DNA of 37,297 nt from an uncultured beta proteobacterium (GCA_903876735.1 CAIRAW010000071.1:1-37297); one strand, 5' to 3'; shown: positions 15,694-23,374, numbered from the stretch's first letter. The notes: generated from the sequence alone by a model not told the origin. A program made the numbers and translations.

Positions 15694-16959
15694 ATGAGAA
15701 CATTTCGTTTGTCCACAGTGGCACTGGTACTGGGTTTGGGTTTGGGCGCTTCGGCCATGGCCGATGAGATGACGGGCAGCGTCAAGAATGTTTCCAATAC
15801 AGCCCGTACCATCGCCGTCGAGATCGCCGGCAAGGGCGTGCAGGTTTTCAAGTTTGACGCGCAGACTCAGTTCAAAAATACCGCATCGGCCGTCGACATC
15901 ATCCCGGATGAAGTCGTGACCATCGACTTTGCGCAGGCCGGTGCCGAGAACCGCGCCAAAGTCATCACGAAGGTCATCGCGCCGCTGCCGCCCGGCGTCA
16001 ACCGCATCACCGGGACCGCGCTCAAGGAACTGCTGCAAAAAGGCGGCGACAGTCTGGTACTGATCGACTCCCGTCCCGCCGGGCGCTATGTCCAGGGGCA
16101 TCTGCCTGGCGCGATTTCGATCCCTTTGCCCGATCTGGAAAAGGACGGCGCCAAACTGTTGCCAAGCGATCTGGGCAAGACACTGGTCTTCTACTGCGGC
16201 GGGCTGTCCTGCATGCTCAGTCCGAAGTCCGCCACGATTGCGGTCAAACTCGGCTTCAAGGACGTGCGCATGTTCCCGGAAGGCGAGCCCGGCTGGAAGA
16301 AGCTCGACTACGCCACCGAGTCCAGCCTGTCGTTCGTCAAGACCGGCAACATCGTTTTGATCGACCTCAGGACGGCCGACAAGGTGGCAAGCGGCCATAT
16401 TCCGCGTGCGGTGAACATCCCCCTGGCCCAACTGAAAAACGCCGAGAAGCAGTTTCCGGAATTTCACGGTGCGGCGATTGTTTTTTACGCCGACACAGAC
16501 GCGCAAGCGGTCGAGGCACTGGAGTGGACACGGGAATGGGAATACGGAAATGCCACGCTGTTCGCGGGCGGGGCCCGCGCCTGGCTGTCGGCCGGAAACC
16601 CCTTGCTGAGTGGCCCGGCCGCGACAAAAATCAGCTATGCCCGCAAGCTGGCCGAAGGCGAGGTGGCGATCAAGGACTTCGAAGAACTCGTCAAGACCGG
16701 CTCACAACTGATTGTTGACACCAGGACCGCAGAGGAGTTCGCCAAGGCACATTTCCCGCTTGCCTTGAACATCCCGGCTGAAGAGATGGCAAAACGCTAC
16801 ATCGAACTTCCTGCAGGCAAACTGCTCGCGCTGCACTGCTCCACCGGCACGCGCTCCGAACTGGCTTATGACATCCTGAAAGAAAAAGGAATCAAGGCCC
16901 GCTACCTGCGCGCCAATGTCGAGTTCGATACCGGCAACAAAGCCGTCATCAAGGAATAG
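15694..16959 (+). CDS. Periplasmic triple-rhodanese protein with one inactive domain
   Basis: A 421-residue protein with a signal peptide (residues 1-23), an N-terminal beta domain (about 25-93) similar to the preceding small protein, then three rhodanese domains at about 105-205, 213-305 and 323-420. Domain 1 has catalytic Cys168 in FYCGGLSCMLS, an unusual loop with a second Cys173. Domain 2 has FYADTDAQ where the Cys loop should be (Ala266), so it cannot form a persulfide. Domain 3 has Cys382 in HCSTGTRSE, a regular loop. Rhodanese domains transfer sulfane sulfur through a Cys persulfide. Its export and location after the octaheme cytochrome genes point to periplasmic sulfur carriage. A pair of active domains with an inactive spacer is uncommon. 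Confidence 0.9.
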   Translation: MRTFRLSTVALVLGLGLGASAMADEMTGSVKNVSNTARTIAVEIAGKGVQVFKFDAQTQFKNTASAVDIIPDEVVTIDFAQAGAENRAKVITKVIAPLPPGVNRITGTALKELLQKGGDSLVLIDSRPAGRYVQGHLPGAISIPLPDLEKDGAKLLPSDLGKTLVFYCGGLSCMLSPKSATIAVKLGFKDVRMFPEGEPGWKKLDYATESSLSFVKTGNIVLIDLRTADKVASGHIPRAVNIPLAQLKNAEKQFPEFHGAAIVFYADTDAQAVEALEWTREWEYGNATLFAGGARAWLSAGNPLLSGPAATKISYARKLAEGEVAIKDFEELVKTGSQLIVDTRTAEEFAKAHFPLALNIPAEEMAKRYIELPAGKLLALHCSTGTRSELAYDILKEKGIKARYLRANVEFDTGNKAVIKE

Positions 16960-16984
16960 CGCCAGCGCCAGCGCAGTCATCGGC

Positions 16985-17011
16985 AGCCCGCAAGTCTGTG
17001 GCTTGCGGGCT
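16985..17011 (+). terminator. Hairpin after rhodanese gene
   Basis: AGCCCGCAAG, a 7-nt loop and CTTGCGGGCT form a perfect 10-bp GC-rich stem 26 nt after the triple-rhodanese stop. It is followed by CGCTTGCTTG rather than a clean T run. It is likely a terminator, or partial attenuator, between the cytochrome operon and the DUF4395/ABC operon. Confidence 0.6.
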
Positions 17012-17105
17012 CGCTTGCTTGAAGCGGGAGCATGGATTACCCTTTTCACACCGAATGCAAGCGTTTCCATCGATACTTGCGCCATTACGGATACATCGGA
17101 ATTCC

Positions 17106-17867
17106 ATGACTCCTTCCATTTTTCAATTCGGCGAGTCCCTGCCTGACTACGCGGTGCCGGTGCTCAATGAGCGCGCCGTTCGGGCTGCTGCCGGCATCCT
17201 GTTTTTCTTTGCCTTCATCGCCTTCATGAACGCCTGGCTGGTGGGCAACTACCAGCCGACGCGCGTTTTCGTGCTGCTGTTCCTGATTGACTTCACGCTG
17301 CGCCTGTTTGTCAATCCGCGCTATGCGCCCAGTCTGATCATCGGTCAGTGGGTGGTGCGCAAGCAGCAACCCGAATACGTCGGCGCACCGCAAAAGCGAT
17401 TTGCCTGGGCCATCGGTTTCCTGCTGGCGCTGGCCATGCTTTACCTGATGGTGATCCACCAGGTGATCGGCCCCATCAACATGATCGTCTGCTCCACTTG
17501 CCTGCTGCTGTTGTTCTTCGAAGCGGCTTTCGGCATCTGCGTCGGCTGCAAGGTCTACAACTGGTTCAACAAGGAAGCGGCTCAGTTGTGCCCTGGCGGC
17601 AGCTGTGAACTCCCGCAGGCGCAGCGCCCGCGCACCAGCTTCGCTCAGCTGGTCGTTCTGACGCTGTTCTTCGTCTTGGTTGGCGCGGCCTGGCAATGGG
17701 TTTACCACAGCGCAGCGCCCGGTTTGACGGCGCCAGCAGCGGGCGCTAGCACAGCAGCACCGGCGGCCCTGGCCGACCCGGCCGAGCAGGAACGCTGCAA
17801 GGTACCCGAATTCGCGAAGGCCATCGGCCACGAAGAGAAGTGGAAGTTGCACAACAATTGCCGGTAG
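17106..17867 (+). CDS. DUF4395 membrane protein with Cys-rich loops and tail
   Basis: A 253-residue protein from ATG 17106; a longer frame to 16998 lacks a sensible N-terminus. Four or five hydrophobic helices cover about residues 28-48, 55-70, 100-120, 125-145 and 180-200. Eight cysteines come in pairs: Cys129/132 (VCSTC), 145/148 (CVGC), 162/167 (CPGGSC) and 231/252 in a soluble tail (ERCKVPEF...HNNCR). The body fits the DUF4395 family, whose members are tied to thiol and sulfur genes such as rhodaneses and thioredoxins. The Ala/Pro-rich linker and Cys tail are an extension. It is six nt upstream of the ABC exporter adaptor and so part of that operon. The paired Cys suggest a transmembrane thiol or sulfur relay (inference). 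Confidence 0.8.
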   Translation: MTPSIFQFGESLPDYAVPVLNERAVRAAAGILFFFAFIAFMNAWLVGNYQPTRVFVLLFLIDFTLRLFVNPRYAPSLIIGQWVVRKQQPEYVGAPQKRFAWAIGFLLALAMLYLMVIHQVIGPINMIVCSTCLLLLFFEAAFGICVGCKVYNWFNKEAAQLCPGGSCELPQAQRPRTSFAQLVVLTLFFVLVGAAWQWVYHSAAPGLTAPAAGASTAAPAALADPAEQERCKVPEFAKAIGHEEKWKLHNNCR

Positions 17868-17873
17868 AACCTC

Positions 17874-19073
17874 ATGACCATTTCCCCTTCCCTTCGCCGC
17901 CGCCTGGGCCTCGCCGCTCTAAGCTTGGCACTGATTGCGGCGCTAGCCTTTGTGCTCTTGCGTGCCGGTCCGCTGGCGCCCACGCGCGTTACCGTCAGCC
18001 GCGTCGCGCAAGGCAGTTTCAGCCCGGCCTTGTTTGGCATCGGCACCGTGGAAGCGCGGCGCAGCTGGATGCTCGGCCCGACCGCGGCGGGGCGGGTTCT
18101 CACTGTCAAAGTTGACGTCGGCGACAGCGTCAAGGCCGGCCAGTTGCTGGCCGAGATGGACCCGGTGGACCTGGCGCAGCGTCTTGCTTCAATCGACGCG
18201 TCGCTGGCGCGTGCTGTCAGCAGCCAGGCCGGCGCCGCAGCACAGCAGCGAGATGCAGCGGCGCGGCGCGACCTGGCTGCCGTCAACTTCAAGCGCAACC
18301 AGGACTTGGCAAACCAGAACTTCATCAGTGCCGGCGCACTCGAAGCGCGGCTGCAGGAGAAGGCCTCGGCTGACGCCGCGCTGGAAGCGGCACAGGCCAA
18401 TCTGGCCGGCGCCGCACAGGATCTGACACGGCTGCAGGCTGATCGGGCGGCGCTGCAGCAACAACGCATCAACCTGCGACTAATGGCGCCCGCCGACGGC
18501 GTGGTCAGCAGCCGTGACGCCGAGGCCGGCTCGACCGTGGTCGCCGGTCAACCAGTGCTGCGTCTGATCGACCCGGCCAGCCTGTGGGTCAAGCTGCGGA
18601 TCGATCAGGGTCGCTCCGCCGGTCTGCAGAGCGGCTTGCCGGCGCAGATCATGCTGCGTTCGCAGCCGCAAAAAACCCTCAGCGGCAGCGTCGCGCGCGT
18701 CGAACTGCTCAGCGACAGCGTGACCGAGGAACGCGTCGCGCAGATCGCGTTCAACGCAGCGCCTGCCGGCATCTCGGTCGGTGAAATGGCCGAGGTGACG
18801 CTGCAACTGCCTGCCACACACAGCACGCTGCTGGTCAACGGCGCCAGCATTCAACGCCAGGGAAACACCAACGGGGTTTGGCGACTCGAATCGGGCAAGC
18901 CGGTCTTCGTGCCGCTGCAGTTGGGCGAGCGCAGCCTCGAAGGTCAGGTGCAGGTTCTGGAGGGTTTGAAGACGGGCGACACGGTGGTGGTCTACAGCCA
19001 GAAGGCGCTCAGCAGCGGCAGTCGGATCGAAATCGTGGATGCCTTGGCCAAGACCGCCGGCCCCACGCCATGA
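17874..19073 (+). CDS. Membrane-fusion (HlyD/MacA-type) adaptor of ABC exporter
   Basis: A 399-residue protein with an N-terminal membrane anchor (residues 14-32). The lipoyl half is GRVLTVKVDVGDSVKAGQLL, the coiled-coil hairpin about residues 100-195 is Ala/Gln/Arg-rich, the second lipoyl half is LMAPADGVVSSRDAEAGSTV, and beta domains complete it. This is the adaptor layout of MacA/HlyD proteins that bridge an inner-membrane exporter and outer membrane. It overlaps the permease gene by ATGA and lies six nt after the DUF4395 gene. No TolC gene is adjacent here; the one at the left edge could be shared. Confidence 0.9.
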   Translation: MTISPSLRRRLGLAALSLALIAALAFVLLRAGPLAPTRVTVSRVAQGSFSPALFGIGTVEARRSWMLGPTAAGRVLTVKVDVGDSVKAGQLLAEMDPVDLAQRLASIDASLARAVSSQAGAAAQQRDAAARRDLAAVNFKRNQDLANQNFISAGALEARLQEKASADAALEAAQANLAGAAQDLTRLQADRAALQQQRINLRLMAPADGVVSSRDAEAGSTVVAGQPVLRLIDPASLWVKLRIDQGRSAGLQSGLPAQIMLRSQPQKTLSGSVARVELLSDSVTEERVAQIAFNAAPAGISVGEMAEVTLQLPATHSTLLVNGASIQRQGNTNGVWRLESGKPVFVPLQLGERSLEGQVQVLEGLKTGDTVVVYSQKALSSGSRIEIVDALAKTAGPTP

Positions 19074-20263
19074 TCAGTCTGGCCGGGCGCGACATACTGC
19101 ACTCGTGGCAGAAGTTTGTGCTGACCGGGCTCGGCCTTGGGCTCTTGATCGGCGTGACGCTGAGCATGGCCGGCGTTTACCGCGGCATGGTTGACGATGC
19201 GCGCGCACTGCTGGGCAACAGCGGTGCCGATCTCTGGGTGGTGCAGAAGGACACGCAAGGCCCGTATGCTGAAGCGTCGAGCATCAAGGACGATCTGGTG
19301 CGCGGCGTTCTCGGCATGCCGGGTGTAGCACGCGCCGCCAACGTCACTTACTTCACGATGCAGGTGCAGCAGGGCGACACCGAGGTGCGCGCCATGGTGG
19401 TCGGCATGGAGCCAGGACAACCCGGCAGCCCCGGCTATCTGGTGGCAGGGCGCCACATCACGCGCGGCCACTACGAGGCTGTGGCCGATGTGAAGACCGG
19501 TTTTGCGCTGGGCGAGCGCATCCGCATCCGCCGCCATGACTATGCCGTGGTGGGTCTGACGCAGCGCATGGTGTCTTCGGGCGGCGATCCGATGGTTTTT
19601 GTTTCACTCAAGGACGCGCAGGACGCGCAGTTCCTCAAGGACAACGACGCCATCCTCAACGAACGCGAGCGCACCGCTGCCAATCCGGCCTTCAACCGGC
19701 CTGGCACGCCGGGCCTGCTTGAAGCGGTGCAGGCATCGCAGAGCAGCAGCCACAACGTCAATGCGATTCTGGTGCAGATTGTGGACGGCTTCTTGCCGGA
19801 GCAGGTGGCGCAACCAATCCGGCGCTGGAAACACCTTGAGGTCTTTACCAGCGACGGCATGGAAGACATCCTGGTAGCCAAACTGATCGCAACCTCGGCG
19901 CGCCAGATCGGCATGTTCCTGGTCATCCTGGCGCTGGTCAGCGCGGCGATTGTGGCCTTCATCATCTACACCATGACGCTGGGCAAGATCCGCGAGATCG
20001 CCGTGCTCAAGCTGATCGGAACGCGCAACCTGACGATTGCCTGGATGATTCTGCAGCAAGCCCTGGGCCTGGGCGTCATCGGCTTTGTCATCGGCAAACT
20101 GGCCGCCACCGCCTGGGCGCCGATCTTCCCGAAGTTCGTGCTGCTGCAAACCGGGGATGCGCTCACCGGTTTTCTCGTCACCATGCTGATCTGCGCGTTG
20201 GCCAGCACGCTGGCCATCCGCGTCGCGCTCAAGGTCGATCCGGCCGAGGCGATTGGCGGCTGA
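19070..20263 (+). CDS. ABC exporter permease, FtsX/MacB-type
   Basis: A 397-residue protein starting at ATG 19070, which overlaps the adaptor's stop. An N-terminal helix (about 15-37) is followed by a large periplasmic MacB-like domain (about 40-265). Three C-terminal helices include LVILALVSAAIVAFIIYTMT, then the FtsX-family segment GKIREIAVLKLIGTRN, and the family end VDPAEAIGG. Such permeases work by mechanotransmission, pumping periplasmic material outward rather than across the inner membrane. The ATPase is a separate gene six nt downstream, unlike true MacB where it is fused. Confidence 0.9.
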   Translation: MISLAGRDILHSWQKFVLTGLGLGLLIGVTLSMAGVYRGMVDDARALLGNSGADLWVVQKDTQGPYAEASSIKDDLVRGVLGMPGVARAANVTYFTMQVQQGDTEVRAMVVGMEPGQPGSPGYLVAGRHITRGHYEAVADVKTGFALGERIRIRRHDYAVVGLTQRMVSSGGDPMVFVSLKDAQDAQFLKDNDAILNERERTAANPAFNRPGTPGLLEAVQASQSSSHNVNAILVQIVDGFLPEQVAQPIRRWKHLEVFTSDGMEDILVAKLIATSARQIGMFLVILALVSAAIVAFIIYTMTLGKIREIAVLKLIGTRNLTIAWMILQQALGLGVIGFVIGKLAATAWAPIFPKFVLLQTGDALTGFLVTMLICALASTLAIRVALKVDPAEAIGG

Positions 20264-20269
20264 CAGACC

Positions 20270-21010
20270 ATGAGCGCAGCATTGAATTCTTCTGTGTCGT
20301 CCGGTCCCGGTGGCATCGTGATCGAAGGTCTGCGCAAGGTCTACGGCCAGGGCGACATGGCGGTCGAAGCGCTGAAAGACGTCAACATGCGCGTCGGCCC
20401 CGGCGAGGTCGTTGGCCTGGTCGGGCCGTCCGGTTCCGGCAAAAGCACGCTGCTCAAATGCCTTGGCGCCATCATCGAGCCGACGGCCGGGCGCATGGTG
20501 CTGGGCGGCAAAGTGATTTACGACGGAGGCTGGAAAATTCCAGACCTGCGCACGCTGCGGCGCGACAACATCGGCTTTGTTTTTCAAGCGCCGTATCTGA
20601 TCCCGTTTCTGGATGTCACCGACAACGTGGCGCTGCTGCCGATGCTGGCCGGTCTGTCCAACGCGCAAGCCCGCGCGCGGGCGCTGGAGTTGCTGGCGGC
20701 TCTCGATGTCGCGCATAGAGCGCAGGCACAACCCTCACAGCTTTCAGGTGGCGAGCAGCAACGCGTGTCGATTGCACGGGCACTGGCGAATCGACCGCCA
20801 GTGATCCTAGCCGATGAACCGACCGCGCCGCTCGACAGCGAACGCGCTCTGGGGGTCATGCAAATCCTCAACCAAATGGCGCAGCAATCTCAGGCCGCCA
20901 TCATCGTCGTCACGCATGATGAAAAAATCATTCCGACCTTCAAGCGGATTTACCACATCCGCGATGGACGAACGGTTGAGGAAGCGGGCGAGGGGCGCGC
21001 GCTGGAGTAG
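20270..21010 (+). CDS. ABC exporter ATP-binding protein, LolD/MacB-type
   Basis: A 246-residue ATPase with Walker A GPSGSGKST (about 47-55), the Q loop in GFVFQAPYLIP, the signature LSGGEQQRVSIARAL, Walker B VILADEPTAPLD (the usual 'TG.LD' reads TAPLD), and the switch His in VVTHDEKI. It energises the FtsX-type permease encoded just upstream; adaptor, permease and ATPase form one exporter. It ends 10 nt before the convergent MlaA gene. Substrate is unknown; the operon partners (DUF4395, upstream rhodanese) suggest a sulfur link. Confidence 0.93.
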   Translation: MSAALNSSVSSGPGGIVIEGLRKVYGQGDMAVEALKDVNMRVGPGEVVGLVGPSGSGKSTLLKCLGAIIEPTAGRMVLGGKVIYDGGWKIPDLRTLRRDNIGFVFQAPYLIPFLDVTDNVALLPMLAGLSNAQARARALELLAALDVAHRAQAQPSQLSGGEQQRVSIARALANRPPVILADEPTAPLDSERALGVMQILNQMAQQSQAAIIVVTHDEKIIPTFKRIYHIRDGRTVEEAGEGRALE

Positions 21011-21020
21011 CGCACCGCAA

Positions 21021-21758
21021 TCAATTCGACTGCGGGCTCACAGTGTCTTCGAGCTCCGGCGGATTGCCATCGAAGATGACACTGCGCCGGCGCTGCAGAT
21101 AGGCGTCGCGAACAAAGCTGTAGCGGTCCAGCGCCGCTTCTTCGAGCATGCTGCTGGCTTTGAGCAAACTGGAACGCTCCTCGATGCCGCGCAATCCGAC
21201 CGCCGTGTTGCGCGCCGGCACTGCATGCAGGTTGGCGACGAGGTCGCCCTTCCAGTCAACGGGCAACGCGACCGTATCGCGCAGTGATGAGGCACCGAGC
21301 AGCGGCAACACCAGATAAGGGCCTGGTGCCACACCCCAATAACCCAGGGTATGACCAAAGTCCTTGGTGTGCCTTTCAATGTCCATCTCGGTAGCAACAT
21401 CAAAGACGCCGCCCCAACCCAGAAAGGTATTGACGCCAACGCGCTTGACGCTGTCGAGCGCCGCCACACCCTTGAACTGCAGCGTGTTGTTAACGAACGA
21501 CCAGACATCTTCCAGATTGCCGAAGAAATTGCCAAGCCCCTGGCGCATGCGTTCGGGCACCAGGGTGCGATAGGCGCGGGCCACCGGCTTGAGCGCGGCA
21601 TCATCAAGTTTCTCGTTGAACTGGTAAACACCCCGATTGAATGGCTCCAGGGGATCACGAGGATCGGCAGCAGGCCCGCTGGCGCAGGCCGAGAGCAGCA
21701 GCGCGGGCAGCAGGGCCGCCACCCTCACGCTCAAGCTTGCTGGCTCAAGAATTTGCAT
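21021..21758 (-). CDS. mlaA: MlaA (VacJ)-family outer-membrane lipoprotein
   Basis: A 245-residue lipoprotein. A signal sequence ends in the lipobox LLSACASG. The family hallmark DPLEPFNRGVYQFNEKLDDA follows, then VNTFLGWGGVFDVATE and DFGHTLGYWGVAPGPYLVLPLLGASSLRD. MlaA sits in the outer membrane and removes surface phospholipids to the MlaC shuttle. The other mla genes are not here, so this is a stand-alone copy. It is six nt downstream of a rhodanese gene and probably shares its transcript. Its convergence with the ABC exporter operon may be coincidental, although that exporter also has an envelope layout. Confidence 0.92.
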   Translation of the reverse strand: MQILEPASLSVRVAALLPALLLSACASGPAADPRDPLEPFNRGVYQFNEKLDDAALKPVARAYRTLVPERMRQGLGNFFGNLEDVWSFVNNTLQFKGVAALDSVKRVGVNTFLGWGGVFDVATEMDIERHTKDFGHTLGYWGVAPGPYLVLPLLGASSLRDTVALPVDWKGDLVANLHAVPARNTAVGLRGIEERSSLLKASSMLEEAALDRYSFVRDAYLQRRRSVIFDGNPPELEDTVSPQSN

Positions 21759-21764
21759 TGGATT

Positions 21765-22211
21765 TCAACACTTGACACCGGTCGCACACGCCGCCATGAC
21801 CGGCTTGACGGCAACGACAGCGCGACCTTCCTTGGCCCAACCATTGATCCCGGCCGTAACGTTGTAAACGGTCTTGTACGGGGTCTGCTGCGTCAGAAAC
21901 TGCGCCGCAACGCGCGAACGGTTGCCGCTGCGGCAGATCAGGATGACCGGTTGGCCCGGCTTGACCACAGTCTTTAATTGTTCCAGCCAGGCCGACGCAT
22001 CAACCTGGCCTTTTTCGTCAAAAAAGGTCATCTGTTTGCTGCCGGCAATGACGCCCGTGTCCTTCCATTCAGGCGCGGTTCGGATGTCGATGACGGCCAC
22101 GCCACTGGCCGCCAGGCGTGCCAGTTCGGCGTTGTCGACGTTAATCACTTCAGCGTATGCCACCCAGGCACACAGGCTCAGAAAGACGGCGACAAATGCT
22201 TGCTTGATCAT
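21765..22211 (-). CDS. Exported single-domain rhodanese
   Basis: A 148-residue protein from ATG 22211, with signal peptide MIKQAFVAVFLSLCAWVAYA. The single rhodanese domain has VIDIRTAPEW (CH2A-like motif) and the active loop CRSGNRS. The C-terminal tail carries two more cysteines (AACATGVKC), which could accept or relay a persulfide. It would act in the periplasm in sulfane-sulfur transfer. The upstream region holds GCTTATATATTG, the motif shared with the ArsR promoter at 10534, and it is divergent from the FNR-type gene. Confidence 0.92.
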   Translation of the reverse strand: MIKQAFVAVFLSLCAWVAYAEVINVDNAELARLAASGVAVIDIRTAPEWKDTGVIAGSKQMTFFDEKGQVDASAWLEQLKTVVKPGQPVILICRSGNRSRVAAQFLTQQTPYKTVYNVTAGINGWAKEGRAVVAVKPVMAACATGVKC

Positions 22212-22230
22212 GAGGACTCTCGCTTTTAGA

Positions 22231-22258
22231 CTATATATTCGTTTTTGCTTATATATTG
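22231..22258. promoter_or_regulatory. AT-rich element with GCTTATATATTG motif before rhodanese gene
   Basis: Two TATATATT stretches lie in tandem, the second within GCTTATATATTG (22247-22258), identical to the sequence at 10534-10545. It is 20-47 nt upstream of the rhodanese start, where an operator would block or cover the promoter. Likely bound by one of the ArsR regulators. Confidence 0.52.
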
Positions 22259-22340
22259 TATCCACTGGGAGGAAGGTCGTCATCATCAGCACGCCGATCG
22301 AGCATTGACGTCCGAATTGAAGGCACCAGGGGATGCCTCC

Positions 22341-22371
22341 TAATTCATATATCACTATGCGCTTATAAATT
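22341..22371. promoter_or_regulatory. Imperfect ArsR-like dyad upstream of FNR gene
   Basis: AATTCATA (22341-22348) pairs with TATAAATT (22363-22370) except at one position. The right side is GCTTATAAATTG (22360-22371), a variant of the GCTTATATATTG motif. It sits in the same place relative to the FNR-like box as the dyad in front of the octaheme cytochrome gene. Confidence 0.45.
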
Positions 22372-22382
22372 GACATGGATCA
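22369..22382. promoter_or_regulatory. FNR-like box upstream of FNR-type gene
   Basis: TTGACATGGATCAG matches TTGAT-N4-ATCAA in 8 of 10 defined positions. It lies 98 nt upstream of the start, in the matching position to the box at 11003. Possible autoregulation by the FNR-type protein. Confidence 0.55.
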
Positions 22383-22540
22383 GCGCAACCCATGGAAACT
22401 CGCAATAGGATGAATCCGTTGCGTCGGCAATGGGCTTACCCCACTTGGACGTTACGGTTTGTTTCCCGAAGGGAATTGTGATGCGTGATCAAGCTTCAAG
22501 GGTTGCTGCCAAAGCGGCCGTTTTTGTAGTTGCGGCCGAT
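22369..22540 (+). repeat. Duplicated promoter-leader segment, copy B (FNR-type gene)
   Basis: This is the counterpart of 11003-11173. Conservation runs from the FNR-like box through the ribosome site (GAAGGGAATTGTG) and into the first 20 codons. The peptide MRDQASRVAAKAAVFVVAA mirrors the cytochrome's MRNRDLMAAAMAAIFFVAA. Here the former signal-peptide code is read as the N-terminus of a cytoplasmic regulator and has lost its purely hydrophobic character. Confidence 0.78.
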
Positions 22541-23338
22541 GCACGACCTGCTGGCCGATGCGTCATCAGACCTGGCAAAAAATCAGGACATGGTGTCGAA
22601 GTTTGCCGACCGAACACCAAAAATGCCAAGGCCACCTGTCTCAACTGCAATTGGCAAAAGATTTGCCTGCCCACTGGACTTGGTTCGGAGGATTTGAAGC
22701 GCATGGATGAAGTGGTCACGGTCCGGCGCAAGTTGATGCGATATGAAACCCTCTTTCACACGGGGGACGATTTCACCGGCCTGTACGCCATCCGCAGTGG
22801 CTTCTTCAAGACCAGCACCTGCCTGGAAAATGGTCGAGAGCAGGTCACCGGCTTTCAGATGCCCGGCGAAATTTTGGGTCTGGACGGCATCTTCGATGCG
22901 CACCACACCTGCAACGCAGTCGCACTCCAGGATGCCGAGGTCTGTTCCTTGTCGCTAGATCGGATCGCCGAGTTCTTTCCCTTGGTAACAGGGTTGCAAC
23001 ACCATGTCCACAAAATCATGAGCCGCGAGATTGTGCGCGAGCAGGACGTGATGCTGATGCTGGGCAGCATGCGATCCGAAGAGCGAGTGACAGCCTTTTT
23101 GCTTAACCTTGTCAGGCGGCTTCATGCCCACGGTTTCTCGCGCACAGAAGTAATACTTCAGATGACGCGTGAAGAGATCGGCAGCTACCTTGGAATGAAG
23201 ATCGAAACCGTGAGCCGGATCTTTACAAGATTGATGGAGCAGGGCATGGTCGCGGTGAACCAACGCCACATCCATATCCTTGACCCGGTTGCGCTGAGGC
23301 AGAGCGTCGGTCAGTTCGAAGGCCTACGCGCAAGGTAG
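22481..23338 (+). CDS. FNR-type oxygen-sensing transcriptional regulator with extended N-terminus
   Basis: A 285-residue CRP/FNR protein. The FNR cluster cysteines are present: Cys53, Cys56 and Cys62 in TCLNCNWQKICLP, with the fourth at Cys155 in DAEVCSL. This supports an oxygen-labile 4Fe-4S cluster. The cyclic-nucleotide-like beta roll spans about residues 80-165, the dimer helix 170-200, and the DNA-binding helix reads EEIGSYLGMKIETVSRIFTRL with the E-x-x-S-R contacts that read TTGAT boxes. Fifty-two residues precede the first Cys, against roughly 20 in classical FNR. No ATG, GTG or TTG in frame allows a shorter form keeping the cluster. The extension derives from a duplicated cytochrome leader. 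Likely activates anaerobic genes here. Confidence 0.92.
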   Translation: MRDQASRVAAKAAVFVVAADARPAGRCVIRPGKKSGHGVEVCRPNTKNAKATCLNCNWQKICLPTGLGSEDLKRMDEVVTVRRKLMRYETLFHTGDDFTGLYAIRSGFFKTSTCLENGREQVTGFQMPGEILGLDGIFDAHHTCNAVALQDAEVCSLSLDRIAEFFPLVTGLQHHVHKIMSREIVREQDVMLMLGSMRSEERVTAFLLNLVRRLHAHGFSRTEVILQMTREEIGSYLGMKIETVSRIFTRLMEQGMVAVNQRHIHILDPVALRQSVGQFEGLRAR

Positions 23339-23374
23339 CACCGTCGGCAAATCGTGCGAGTCGCCGTGCCACTC

